Of a stretch of 16,259 nt of DNA, positions 7,550 to 14,572 are shown in pieces; positions within the stretch are counted from its first letter, which is position 1, and the number at the start of each line of letters is the position of its first letter. This DNA is from JAZDKP01 sp043802925 (GTDB taxonomy: Bacteria; Fibrobacterota; OXYB2-FULL-49-7; JAEUSG01), in the NCBI GenBank assembly GCA_043802925.1, contig JAZDKP010000021.1, positions 1-16,259 of the forward strand, given 5' to 3'. Under the pieces are notes generated by a model that searched no databases, was not told the DNA's origin, and saw nothing but the letters and a program-made list of their open reading frames with translations. The translations under genes were made by a program, and so were the position numbers.

Positions 7550-9067
7550 TTATTTCTTGCGGAACCTCTTTTTGAATTCATCAAGGATGGCGTTGAGCTC
7601 GTTTTTGATATCATCCTTCATGGCACCCACGCTCTTCAGCTTTTCAAGGAAGGGCTTCTGGGTGGTGTTGACAAAGAGCAGCAGCTCTTCTTCGAATCGA
7701 AGCACGTCCACGACGTCGATTTCGTCGAGATACCCTTTGGTGCCCGCATAGATGGAAATGATCTGATTGAGAACCGGATAGGGTTTGTACTGCCCCTGCT
7801 TGAGGAGCTGCATAAGCCGTTCGCCGCGCGCACGCTGCTTGCGGGTGGCGGGGTCAAGGTCGGATGCGAACTGCGAAAAAGCCGCGAGCTCGCGGTACTG
7901 GGCGAGGTCCATGCGCAGGGGGCCGGCCGACTGTTTCATGGCCTTGATTTGCGCGTCACCGCCCACGCGGGAGACTGAAATGCCCACGTTCATGGCCGGA
8001 CGCTGGCCGCTGTTAAAAAGCTCGGTATCGAGGAATATCTGGCCGTCGGTGATGGAAATGACGTTCGTGGGGATGTAGGCCGACACATCGCCCGCCTGCG
8101 TCTCGATAATAGGCAGCGCGGTAAGGCTGCCGCCACCCCGGGCCTTGCTCATTTTGGCGGCGCGTTCAAGCAGGCGCGAATGGAGATAGAAGACGTCGCC
8201 CGGATAGGCTTCGCGTCCCGGCGGGCGGCGCAGCAGCAGCGACACCTGGCGGTAGGCCTGGGCCTGCTTGGTACGGTCGTCGTAAACGATGAGTGCGTGC
8301 TGCCCGTTGTCACGGTAGTACTCGGCCATGGTCACGCCGCAATAGGGCGAAAGGTACTGGAGCGCGGCCGCGCACGAGGCCGGGGCGCAGATGACCGTGG
8401 TGTATTCCATGGCGCCGGCTTCTTTAAGCTTTTCGACCACCTGGGCCACGGAGGACTGCTTTTGTCCGATGGCCACGTAGAAACACTTGACATTCTCGGA
8501 CTTTTGATTGATGATGGTGTCGATGGCAATGGCGGTTTTGCCGGTGCGGCGGTCGCCGATGATAAGTTCGCGCTGGCCGCGGCCGATGGGGGTCATGGCG
8601 TCAATGGCCTTGATACCGGTCTGGAGCGGCTCGCACACGTTCTGGCGGTCCACAATGCCGGGCGCCTTGATTTCAATGCGCCGCATTTCAGCCGCCTGGA
8701 TGGCCGGGCCGCCGTCGATGGGCACGCCCAGGGGGTCGACCACGCGGCCCAGCAGGGCGTCGCCCACCGGCACCTGCGCGATGCGCTGGGTGCGCTTGAC
8801 GGTGTCGCCTTCTTTAATATGTGTGTCTTCGCCGAAAATGGTGACGCCCACGTTGTCTTCTTCGAGGTTGAGCGCCAGGCCGACCAGGCCGTTCTCAAAT
8901 TCCACGAGCTCGCCGGCCATGACCTCGGAGAGGCCGTGGACGCGCGCGATACCGTCGCCCACCTGCAGCACGGTGCCCACCTCATATTCACGGATGGCGG
9001 TGTCGAAATCCTTGAGCTGTTTTTTAAGGATTTCAGCGATTTCGTCGGGTCTGACTTTCACTTCCAT
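7550..9067 (-). CDS. atpA: F1Fo ATP synthase alpha subunit
   Basis: The 505-residue protein forms the non-catalytic nucleotide-binding partner of beta. It has the N-terminal barrel (VGDGIARVHGLSEVMAGELV), the P-loop GDRRTGKT (171-178; most homologues read GDRQTGKT), the segment YCGVTMAEYYRDNGQHALIV, and VSRVGG with the arginine finger Arg367 that reaches into the beta active site. The C-terminal helical domain is complete. It lies 15 bases after atpH. A very long open frame on the opposite strand (8180-10264) is an artefact of codon bias. Confidence 0.98.
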   Translation of the reverse strand: MEVKVRPDEIAEILKKQLKDFDTAIREYEVGTVLQVGDGIARVHGLSEVMAGELVEFENGLVGLALNLEEDNVGVTIFGEDTHIKEGDTVKRTQRIAQVPVGDALLGRVVDPLGVPIDGGPAIQAAEMRRIEIKAPGIVDRQNVCEPLQTGIKAIDAMTPIGRGQRELIIGDRRTGKTAIAIDTIINQKSENVKCFYVAIGQKQSSVAQVVEKLKEAGAMEYTTVICAPASCAAALQYLSPYCGVTMAEYYRDNGQHALIVYDDRTKQAQAYRQVSLLLRRPPGREAYPGDVFYLHSRLLERAAKMSKARGGGSLTALPIIETQAGDVSAYIPTNVISITDGQIFLDTELFNSGQRPAMNVGISVSRVGGDAQIKAMKQSAGPLRMDLAQYRELAAFSQFASDLDPATRKQRARGERLMQLLKQGQYKPYPVLNQIISIYAGTKGYLDEIDVVDVLRFEEELLLFVNTTQKPFLEKLKSVGAMKDDIKNELNAILDEFKKRFRKK

Positions 9068-9082
9068 AGTGGATTTCCCTTC

Positions 9083-9628
9083 TTAACCGTTTTCGCCCAC
9101 CAGCTGCTTCCTCAGGAGCTGAATCTGGTGGGATACGCTGCAGTCGAACACCCGGTCCTGAATATGGAGCTCAAAGCCCCCCAGAAGCGACGGGTCGGTG
9201 GTGGAACGTATTTCAAAACGTTTGTTGAATTTTTTCTGGAGTCCGCTGATAAGCTGCTGCAGGGTTTCGGGCAGCAGCGGAAAGGCGGTTATCATATGCG
9301 CGTCCGCCACACCGCGCGCTTCGCGATCCATGGCCAGAAATGCCGCGGCCATGTCGGGCAGGAAGCTGAGCCGTTTCTTTTCCATGAGGAAGGCCAGGAA
9401 CCGGCGCGTGCGCGGAAGCAGGCTCCCGGCAAAGACCGCGTCGAGCGAGGCCTTTTTAAGGTCCGATGTGAGCACCGGGTTTTTAACCAGCGCCAGGAGT
9501 TCCGGGGAAAGACGGCACGCCTCGGCAATGAGCGCCATGTCGCGCGTGACCTCCGGAAGTTTCCCCTCCTCCGCCGCGAGTTTGTACAGGGCCGCGGCGT
9601 AACGCCGGGCGACCCGCGTCGCGTTCAT
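9083..9628 (-). CDS. atpH: F1Fo ATP synthase delta subunit
   Basis: The 181-residue product matches the OSCP/delta family: it starts with ARRYAAALYKLAAEEGKL, the N-terminal helical domain that binds the tip of alpha, and ends with the conserved stretch DPSLLGGFELHIQDRVFDCS and a short basic tail. It joins the F1 head to the b-subunit peripheral stalk. It is soluble and has no signal peptide. The order b-delta-alpha is that of most bacterial atp operons. A GGGG-containing purine run before the ATG serves as ribosome binding site. The gap to atpF is 30 bases. Confidence 0.95.
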   Translation of the reverse strand: MNATRVARRYAAALYKLAAEEGKLPEVTRDMALIAEACRLSPELLALVKNPVLTSDLKKASLDAVFAGSLLPRTRRFLAFLMEKKRLSFLPDMAAAFLAMDREARGVADAHMITAFPLLPETLQQLISGLQKKFNKRFEIRSTTDPSLLGGFELHIQDRVFDCSVSHQIQLLRKQLVGENG

Positions 9629-9658
9629 ACCCGCCCCTTTTCGGCCGATGCGGGCCGG

Positions 9659-10222
9659 TTAGCGCGTGACTTCATGGATGTACTTGTCCACCAGGTTGCG
9701 GTTTTTGGCATCGTCAAGGTTGGCGCCCACCAGTTTGGTGGCGGCCAGAATGGCCACTTCAGCGGCTTCCTTGCGGAGTTCGGCGATGGCCTTCTGCTTT
9801 TCGCTCTCGATGACGCGCCGGGCGTTTTCGATCTGGTGCTCGGCGTCCTTCATGGCCTTGTTTTGCAGTTCCATTTCGTACGTCTGCGCGGACTCGCGGG
9901 CGCGCTGCATGAGCGTGACCGCCTCCTCCTGCGCCTTGCCGATAATCAGGTTCTGCTGATGGATGGCGTCCTCGAGCGCTTTGCGCGCGGCATCCGCGTC
10001 GTCCAGCGCCTTGCGAATCTTTTGTTCGCGCTCGTCGAGCACTTTGAGGATGGGTTTCCAAGCGAACTTGGCCAGCAGGATGAGCAGCGTGAAAAAGACA
10101 ATCCAGGTCCACAGCATCATGCCCGGGTCGATGCGCAGAAGCGGGTTGCTTGCTTCGTGCGCCGGGGCCGCCTGGGTCTCGGCGTGCACGGCCGGAGCCG
10201 CGTTCGTTTCTTCGGGGGTCAT
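9659..10222 (-). CDS. atpF: F1Fo ATP synthase b subunit (peripheral stalk)
   Basis: The 187-residue protein has one membrane helix (about 36-55, MLWTWIVFFTLLILLAKFAW, followed by KPILKVLDER) and a long charged, heptad-like coiled coil rich in Ala, Glu, Lys and Gln, as in b subunits that dimerise to hold the F1 head. The motif FAWKPILKVLDERE is typical. Before the membrane helix is an Ala/Pro/Glu-rich extension of about 33 residues (ETNAAPAVHAETQAAP) that short b subunits such as that of E. coli lack; its role is unknown. The gene lies between atpE and atpH with short gaps. Confidence 0.95.
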   Translation of the reverse strand: MTPEETNAAPAVHAETQAAPAHEASNPLLRIDPGMMLWTWIVFFTLLILLAKFAWKPILKVLDEREQKIRKALDDADAARKALEDAIHQQNLIIGKAQEEAVTLMQRARESAQTYEMELQNKAMKDAEHQIENARRVIESEKQKAIAELRKEAAEVAILAATKLVGANLDDAKNRNLVDKYIHEVTR

Positions 10223-10244
10223 AAAAGCCCTTTGACGATAAAAG

Positions 10245-10472
10245 TTACTTGCCCAGCGCGATAAAGCACATGGCCGCGCAGAAGAAGGCCACGCCTTCGA
10301 CCAGCGCCGCGGCGATAATCATGGTGGTCATGATTTTGCCCGAAGCTTCGGGCTGGCGCGCGATAGCTTCAGTGGCCGAACCGCCGATGCGGCCCACACC
10401 CAAACCCGCGCCCACTGCCACAAGACCCGCACCGATGGCGGCCAGACCTGCATTGATGCCTAAAGTCGTCAT
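10245..10472 (-). CDS. atpE: F1Fo ATP synthase c subunit (rotor ring), proton type
   Basis: The 75-residue hydrophobic hairpin has a glycine-rich first helix (GAGLVAVGAGLGVGRIGG), the polar loop ARQPEA (Arg39-Gln40-Pro41) that contacts gamma/epsilon, and the second helix with the ion-binding carboxylate Glu59 in AAALVEGVAFF. Compared with sodium-type c subunits such as that of Ilyobacter, the Gln of helix 1 is Val and the Ser after the Glu is Gly60, so proton coupling is more likely than sodium coupling. A good AGGAG ribosome binding site precedes the ATG, which suits the high stoichiometry needed for the ring. Confidence 0.97.
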   Translation of the reverse strand: MTTLGINAGLAAIGAGLVAVGAGLGVGRIGGSATEAIARQPEASGKIMTTMIIAAALVEGVAFFCAAMCFIALGK

Positions 10473-10526
10473 GAGTTTCTCCTTTTGAAACGGTTATGGT
10501 TTCCGGATATCATCTGTTTCCTAATC

Positions 10527-11378
10527 TTAATGCGACGGATGCATCATCGAACCGATAAACAGCGCTGACAGCATGGTGAATATATACGCCTGGATAAAGG
10601 CCACCAGAAGTTCGATTGCATAAATAAACAACACCAGAAAAATGGAGGGTACGCCGAACCAGCCGAAAATCATGATGATGCCGATGAGCGAAAAAATACT
10701 GACATGGCCGCCCATCATGTTCGCGAAAAGCCGCATGGTGAGTGCGAAGGGCCGGGTGAAGAGTCCCAGGAGCTCGATGGGAAACACCAGGAGGTAAAAC
10801 CCCTTGGGCACGCCCGGGGGCAGGAAAAGCTTGATGAAGCCGAGGGGGCCGTTTTTAATGAACCCGCCCGCAATCATAAGGATAAGGGTGATGGCCGACA
10901 GCGCAGCCGTGATGTTGACGTTGCCGGTTGCCGCCGGGAACAGGGGCACCAGCCCCATAAGATTCAATATAAGAATGAAGAAGAAAAAGGTAAGGAACAG
11001 AGGAGCAAATTTTCTGCCGTCTTTTTTGCCCAGATAGGCGATGGAGATGTCGTCGCGGATAAAAACCACGACGAATTCGAGAAGGTTGGTGATGCCATGG
11101 GGCGCTTCGCCGCTCTTTTTGCGGTAAAGAAAACCGAACACCACAATCATGACCACGCTGGCGATGAGCAGCATGAGCAGATGCAGCGAGGGGCTCATAT
11201 CAATGCCTTTGACGGAAATTGCCGGCCCCAGTGGGATTTTAAAACCGGGAAAGGGAATCCATTCTCGAAGGTTGCTCAGATGGTGGATGATGAAGCCTTC
11301 AAGGGTTTCGCCCCCTTCGGCAAACAGGGAAGAAGCGGCAAGCAGGAGCGCGGCGGGCACAGCAAAGGCTTTTTTCAT
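10527..11378 (-). CDS. atpB: F1Fo ATP synthase a subunit
   Basis: The 283-residue protein begins MKKAFAVPAALLLAASSLFA, a signal-peptide-like leader, and then has the membrane helices of subunit a. The key helix reads LFTRPFALTMRLFANMMGGH, where Arg216 of MRLFANM is the essential arginine facing the c-ring glutamate; the last helix has YAIELLVAFIQAYIFTMLSA. It forms the proton half-channels with the c-ring. The frame is open further upstream to 11489, but I chose the ATG at 11378 because the extra 37 residues are not family-like and because this ATG overlaps the atpI stop (ATGA), implying coupled translation. An N-terminal leader occurs on a subunits of several FCB-group bacteria. Confidence 0.95.
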   Translation of the reverse strand: MKKAFAVPAALLLAASSLFAEGGETLEGFIIHHLSNLREWIPFPGFKIPLGPAISVKGIDMSPSLHLLMLLIASVVMIVVFGFLYRKKSGEAPHGITNLLEFVVVFIRDDISIAYLGKKDGRKFAPLFLTFFFFILILNLMGLVPLFPAATGNVNITAALSAITLILMIAGGFIKNGPLGFIKLFLPPGVPKGFYLLVFPIELLGLFTRPFALTMRLFANMMGGHVSIFSLIGIIMIFGWFGVPSIFLVLFIYAIELLVAFIQAYIFTMLSALFIGSMMHPSH

Positions 11379-11755
11379 GACATCATCCGCTTGGCTTTGT
11401 TGTAAAAGAATGCAACTTCGACGATAATATATACTACAAAACATGAAAGAAGTGATCCGGAAAAAGGCATGGTCAATTCCCTCTTGCATTTTATTACAAA
11501 AAAAAGTATGGCCAGCATGGCCCCCAGCCGGGCCGAAGTCCAGACCATGAGCGCGAGCTTGAAAGCCTCAAAACTTTTTTGCAATGCGCGGAGGTTGACG
11601 ACCATGGCTGTGGTGAAATTGAGGCTGGCCACGGCCCATCCAAGCATAATAGCGAACCGTTCGGCCTCGGGCCTGCCGAATAGTGCCACGGCAACGGCTA
11701 TTATAAGAAGCACAAGCTGCGACAGCAGTATCAACAGCGCGTTACTTTTGCTCAT
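11375..11755 (-). CDS. atpI: AtpI-like ATP synthase assembly membrane protein
   Basis: The 126-residue product has four predicted membrane helices (about 5-25, 33-52, 68-88 and 97-117) and a short basic C-terminus. It resembles ATP synthase subunit I proteins, which aid c-ring assembly and are poorly conserved, so identification rests mainly on topology and position. The frame is open to 11887, but the ATG at 11755 is preferred: it gives the family's usual length, removes a non-hydrophobic leader, and overlaps the atpZ end by only 14 bases. Its TGA overlaps the atpB ATG, so all three genes are probably translated in sequence. Confidence 0.75.
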   Translation of the reverse strand: MSKSNALLILLSQLVLLIIAVAVALFGRPEAERFAIMLGWAVASLNFTTAMVVNLRALQKSFEAFKLALMVWTSARLGAMLAILFFVIKCKRELTMPFSGSLLSCFVVYIIVEVAFFYNKAKRMMS

Positions 11756-12020
11756 TTTCCGCTTCGTTCTTTTTATCGTCCCGTGAAATATACCAGGCCA
11801 TTTTAAAAGACTCGTAAAAAGCCCACACCAACCCCAGAATGACGCCAATGATGAAGTATCGGTACTCATGGTGCGTCTTGTGGTCAAGCCACCGGCCGAA
11901 AAACCCGAGCACCAGCGGCCCGGCCAGAAAATTCACTCCCAGAACAAACACCCGTCCGAACATGGAACGTGTTTTAAATTCCTGCGCCTCTTTACGCGCC
12001 TGTTCCTGAAGGTTGGACAT
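11742..12020 (-). CDS. atpZ: AtpZ-like small membrane protein of the ATP synthase operon
   Basis: The 92-residue protein has two membrane helices (about 24-43 and 54-77) joined by a short loop (GRWLDHKTHHEYRYF), with a charged C-terminus (DDKKNEAENEQK). This is the form of AtpZ/F0F1-ATPase accessory proteins, which precede atpI and atpB in many bacteria and help assembly or Mg/Ca handling. It is the first gene of the atp operon. The start may be the ATG at 12020 (MSNLQ, chosen) or the in-frame ATG at 12035 (MIFHP, five residues longer); neither has a strong ribosome binding site. Confidence 0.75.
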   Translation of the reverse strand: MSNLQEQARKEAQEFKTRSMFGRVFVLGVNFLAGPLVLGFFGRWLDHKTHHEYRYFIIGVILGLVWAFYESFKMAWYISRDDKKNEAENEQK

Positions 12021-12128
12021 GGGGTGAAATATCATTCTTGCGCAGGCGGGGAAGCAAGAGGGGCGATGTGATGATTTGGGGTGATCTTGTAACGAAAAAC
12101 ATACCGCAACATACAGGCGTACTCACGT

Positions 12129-12159
12129 TGTATACGTTTTGTTTCTTTCTACTTGCCAA
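12129..12159 (-). promoter_or_regulatory. Weak promoter candidate for the atp operon
   Basis: On the minus strand TTGGCA (12159-12154) and TATACA (12134-12129) are 19 bases apart, just after the toxin stop and about 110 bases before atpZ. The spacing is longer than ideal. The 147-bp gap between the toxin gene and atpZ is where the operon's promoter should be, but no better match was found. Confidence 0.2.
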
Positions 12160-12167
12160 GAAACGTA

Positions 12168-12425
12168 TTAATCGTAGGCATCTTTGCGGTGGCGGATTCG
12201 GTAGATGGTCACGATGCTTTTGCGGTCATCGATAGTGTAGAGGACACGGTAATCACCGATTCGTACACGGTGCCCATCCGGCGAAGCGACCAGTTTTTTA
12301 CAGCCGTGCGGCCGGGGATTGAGTTCAAGCGCATCAATGGATTTCCTAATGGCACGATTAAAGGGCAAGGGTATTTTGCGAAATTCTTTTTGAGCCCGAT
12401 TCTCAATGACAACGCTAAAAGCCAT
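12168..12425 (-). CDS. RelE/ParE-superfamily toxin
   Basis: The 85-residue protein has the compact RelE fold pattern: an N-terminal strand (FSVVIENRAQKEFRKI), two helices, LNPRPHGCKKL, then the strands VRIGDYRVLYTIDD and IVTIYRIRHRKDAY. The basic residues Arg53, Arg55, Arg60 and the C-terminal His79-Arg80-Lys81...Tyr84 fit RelE-type ribosome-dependent mRNA interferases better than gyrase-targeting ParE. It lies two bases after the antitoxin gene, in the same operon, so the pair is a type II toxin-antitoxin module. Nothing looks broken. Target and activity are inferred from the family only. Confidence 0.88.
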   Translation of the reverse strand: MAFSVVIENRAQKEFRKIPLPFNRAIRKSIDALELNPRPHGCKKLVASPDGHRVRIGDYRVLYTIDDRKSIVTIYRIRHRKDAYD

Positions 12426-12427
12426 TT

Positions 12428-12637
12428 TCAGGGCTTTCCCGGTGCTTCGACTTCTTTAATAAAGTCCTTCCATTTTTTGAATCCACCGGCCTCCCGTTTG
12501 GCCTTTTCAATGGCAAGGGCATCCTCGAGATCTTCAAGCTCTTCCTGCAGCCGTTCAAAGTCATTCATCCTGAGCAGAACACTCTTTTTCCGGCCTACCG
12601 CATCAGTGATAAATTCTACATTTTTGAGTGCGACCAT
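12428..12637 (-). CDS. Phd/YefM-like antitoxin partner of the RelE-type toxin
   Basis: The 69-residue protein starts with a short strand region (VEFITDAVGRKKSVLLRMNDFERLQEEL, residues about 7-34) of the type found at the N-terminus of many small Phd/YefM-related antitoxins, where it dimerises and binds DNA. An acidic helix (LEDLEDALAIEKAKRE) and a toxin-binding tail follow. It has a strong ribosome binding site (GGAGGTGA, complement of 12641-12648) and precedes the toxin by two bases, the classical antitoxin-first order. It should neutralise the toxin and repress its own promoter in the AT-rich DNA upstream. The family is assigned by pattern; a RelB/AbrB-like origin is not excluded. Confidence 0.8.
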   Translation of the reverse strand: MVALKNVEFITDAVGRKKSVLLRMNDFERLQEELEDLEDALAIEKAKREAGGFKKWKDFIKEVEAPGKP

Positions 12638-12648
12638 TTCTCACCTCC

Positions 12649-12950
12649 ATAGTCATCTATAAAATACATTTTTATATTACAATCAGGTCCTGTTATTTCA
12701 GGCAACCATACCCACATGAATTACATAGTTCTTTATGTCTTCAAGCATAATTTAAAAATCTTCCTTTTACTTCGGCATTCACTGCATAGGGTGCATAGAA
12801 TCAACGAATTACAGACGGCACTTTCTTTCAATCTTCGTTCATCCTTCCTTGTTAAGCCCAATAAAAGCCATGCCTTGTGAAAACTCACCGTCGCCTTCTT
12901 ACAACGCCTTGGCTTTTTTCATAAAGCAAAACCTGAACTAAAACTTAAAG
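12649..12950. other. AT-rich non-coding stretch between the toxin-antitoxin module and the small cysteine-rich ORF
   Basis: I see no credible gene here. The first part must hold the promoter and autoregulatory operator of the toxin-antitoxin operon, but no clear palindrome was found. A short tandem TGCATAGGGTGCATAG occurs near 12784-12799. The only open frame (12919-13110, minus, 63 codons) lacks a ribosome binding site and looks random. Confidence 0.5.
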
Positions 12951-12957
12951 TTAATTG

Positions 12958-12986
12958 TTGACTTTTTTTTAAATTTAATCTATTCT
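12958..12986 (+). promoter_or_regulatory. Sigma70-type promoter for the small cysteine-rich ORF
   Basis: TTGACT (12958-12963), a 17-base T/A-rich spacer and TATTCT (12981-12986) match the consensus well in sequence and spacing. It points at the ORF starting at 13075, leaving a leader of about 80 bases. No other gene lies downstream on this strand for several kb, which supports the small ORF as its purpose. Confidence 0.55.
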
Positions 12987-13074
12987 TAAAAAAGAAGACA
13001 CAACAGCCGCTATATATTGGTGATTGGGGCTTAAGGACATACAAGCTGTGCGGGTTTAAAGGCAGGAGGCATGA

Positions 13075-13317
13075 ATGCAATACAATAAGACCAGTTGCAC
13101 CCAGTGCCACGGGTCAATAGCCTGTTCAGATAAAACAAAAGTTTATATCAACTATTGTGGAAGCCAGAGGGAAAAAAACAAGACCCAGTTCATGATGGCT
13201 CTGACCGAATGCCGGTCACGGCGGGGGCAAAACTACGCCAGTTTTAAAAACTTTGTAAAAGGCCCGGAAAACAAATTTTCCCTGCCCGTTGACCTGGAAC
13301 CCGCGCTTTCGACCTGA
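13075..13317 (+). CDS. Small cysteine-rich protein of unknown function
   Basis: The 80-residue protein is not one I recognise. It begins MQYNKTSCTQCHGSIACSDK and has five cysteines (8, 11, 17, 28, 46), of which Cys8-x2-Cys11 plus Cys17 or Cys28 could bind a metal. There is no signal peptide or membrane segment; the middle is basic (SQREKNKTQ, ECRSRRGQ). Support for it being real: a perfect AGGAGG at 13064-13069, five bases before the ATG, and a good promoter about 90 bases upstream. A competing ATG at 13071 is only one base from the AGGAGG and opens a five-codon frame, so it is unlikely. CxxCH resembles a heme c site, but the protein is not exported. The stop lies just before the convergent dgt stop. 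Confidence 0.6.
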   Translation: MQYNKTSCTQCHGSIACSDKTKVYINYCGSQREKNKTQFMMALTECRSRRGQNYASFKNFVKGPENKFSLPVDLEPALST

Positions 13318-13342
13318 TTCTTTGTGAGTTATTGTAGAATCA
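13315..13342. terminator. Inverted repeat spanning two convergent stop codons, weak terminator candidate
   Basis: TGATTC (13315-13320) and GAATCA (13337-13342) are perfect complements with a 16-base spacer. One arm contains the stop codon of the small ORF and the other that of the dgt-like gene. No T-run follows in either direction, so intrinsic termination is doubtful. Confidence 0.2.
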
Positions 13343-14491
13343 AACCATTGATTTTGGCATAAAGAGCTCGTTAAAGCTCCTAAGCGCGAAATTATCGGTC
13401 ATGCCTGCAATGTAGTCAGTCACGATTTCGTAATCTTCTGTGTCCGGTGTATAATTGATATTTTTGGTAAAATCGAAAAAAACAGCAAGTGTGGGCGAAA
13501 GCCGGATGAGCTTCTCCCTCTCCCCTTTTTCTTTTCCCCCGTGCGTCCGGATAAGGATGTCGATAAGTTCGTTGAAAAGGCTTTGAAGGATGTGCGAAAT
13601 ACGGTCCGCGTAATTCTGCGGGTAATAGATGTTCTTGTAGTTGAAGTCCTTGAGCTTTTTCATGAGCGCAAACACTTCTTTTGACACCCGTATGCTGTCG
13701 CGCCCCAGACTGTTCATCACGATGTCACTCACCAGCCGGCCGATGATTTTCCCGTTGCTGTCACCCAGCTCTTCACGGATGTCCGCAGGCAGGTCTTCGC
13801 GGCTGATGAGCTTGGCTTCAATGGCGTCTTCGAGGTCACGGCCAAGGTAGGCCACCTTGTCGGCCATGCGCACCAGGCACCCTTCGAGCGTAAAGGGATA
13901 ATGCTTCCGGTCGCGGATTTCGGATAACCGGGAGAGGTTTTTACCCCGCTCGGGCTTTATTTCCTTCTCAAATCTTTCGCCACAGTGAGAAATAATGCCG
14001 TCGCGCACCTCGTAAGTAAGGTTAAGACCGTGGCCATAGTTAGTAAGGCAGTCCACCACGCGGAGGCCATGCACCTCGTGGTAGAAGGATCCCTTTTTAT
14101 TGAACTGCTTGAGCGCGGCGTCGAGTGCCTTTTCGCCCGCGTGGCCGAACGGCGCATGGCCCAGGTCATGCCCCTTGGCAATGGCGGAGAGGAGGTCGAG
14201 GTTAAGCCCCAGGCAGCGGCCCATGACCATGGCAATGGAGGAAACATGAAGTACATGCTCCATGCGTGTGCAGATGTGGTCGTTGTTGGGCGACATGAAG
14301 ACCTGGGTCTTGTGCTTGAGCCGGCGAAAGGGGGGCGAATGGAGGATGCGGTTTTCGTCGCGCGCGAATTCAAGGCGGAAAGGGTCACGGTCAATGCGGC
14401 GGACCCGGCCGAGGGTCTGGTCGCTACGCGTGGCAAAGGGGCTTAAGCCCTCTTCGGACTTGAGCAGAATTTCGTGAAACTGGCGCTGCAT
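13340..14491 (-). CDS. dgt: Deoxyguanosinetriphosphate triphosphohydrolase-like HD protein
   Basis: The 383-residue protein belongs to the dGTPase-like branch of the HD superfamily, which hydrolyses dNTPs to the nucleoside and triphosphate and so adjusts dNTP pools. The metal ligands are all present: His79 in CTRMEHVLHV, His108-Asp109 in AKGHDLGHAPFGHAGE, and Asp211 in RMADKVAYLGRDLEDAI. The N-terminal signature (RDENRILHSPPFRRLKHKTQ) is typical. Length fits the shorter, non-E. coli type of the family, so strict dGTP preference is not assured. It is soluble. No clear ribosome binding site is seen upstream of the ATG. It stands alone, convergent with the small ORF and 81 bases after the AAA_14 ATPase gene. 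Confidence 0.93.
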   Translation of the reverse strand: MQRQFHEILLKSEEGLSPFATRSDQTLGRVRRIDRDPFRLEFARDENRILHSPPFRRLKHKTQVFMSPNNDHICTRMEHVLHVSSIAMVMGRCLGLNLDLLSAIAKGHDLGHAPFGHAGEKALDAALKQFNKKGSFYHEVHGLRVVDCLTNYGHGLNLTYEVRDGIISHCGERFEKEIKPERGKNLSRLSEIRDRKHYPFTLEGCLVRMADKVAYLGRDLEDAIEAKLISREDLPADIREELGDSNGKIIGRLVSDIVMNSLGRDSIRVSKEVFALMKKLKDFNYKNIYYPQNYADRISHILQSLFNELIDILIRTHGGKEKGEREKLIRLSPTLAVFFDFTKNINYTPDTEDYEIVTDYIAGMTDNFALRSFNELFMPKSMV

Positions 14492-14572
14492 GGGGATAAT
14501 CTAATTAGTTCGGACGATAGGATCAAGGAGAGGGTGAGGCTGAAAATTTCATGACAAACACCCGCTTCTTTG

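Noticed and set aside
8180..10264. A 694-codon open frame on the plus strand opposite atpA, atpH and atpF.
   Set aside because: It is entirely antisense to three clearly recognisable genes, has no recognisable domain, and long antisense frames arise from the strong third-position bias of these genes.
11379..11489. N-terminal extension of atpB to 11489.
   Set aside because: The extra 37 residues lie inside the atpI gene, are not typical of subunit a, and the ATG at 11378 overlaps the atpI stop.
13096..13110. CxxCH in the small ORF as a cytochrome c heme site.
   Set aside because: The protein has no signal peptide or membrane anchor, and c-type heme attachment needs export.
12919..13110. A 63-codon minus-strand frame in the AT-rich gap.
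   Set aside because: No ribosome binding site, overlaps the better supported promoter and small ORF, and composition looks random.
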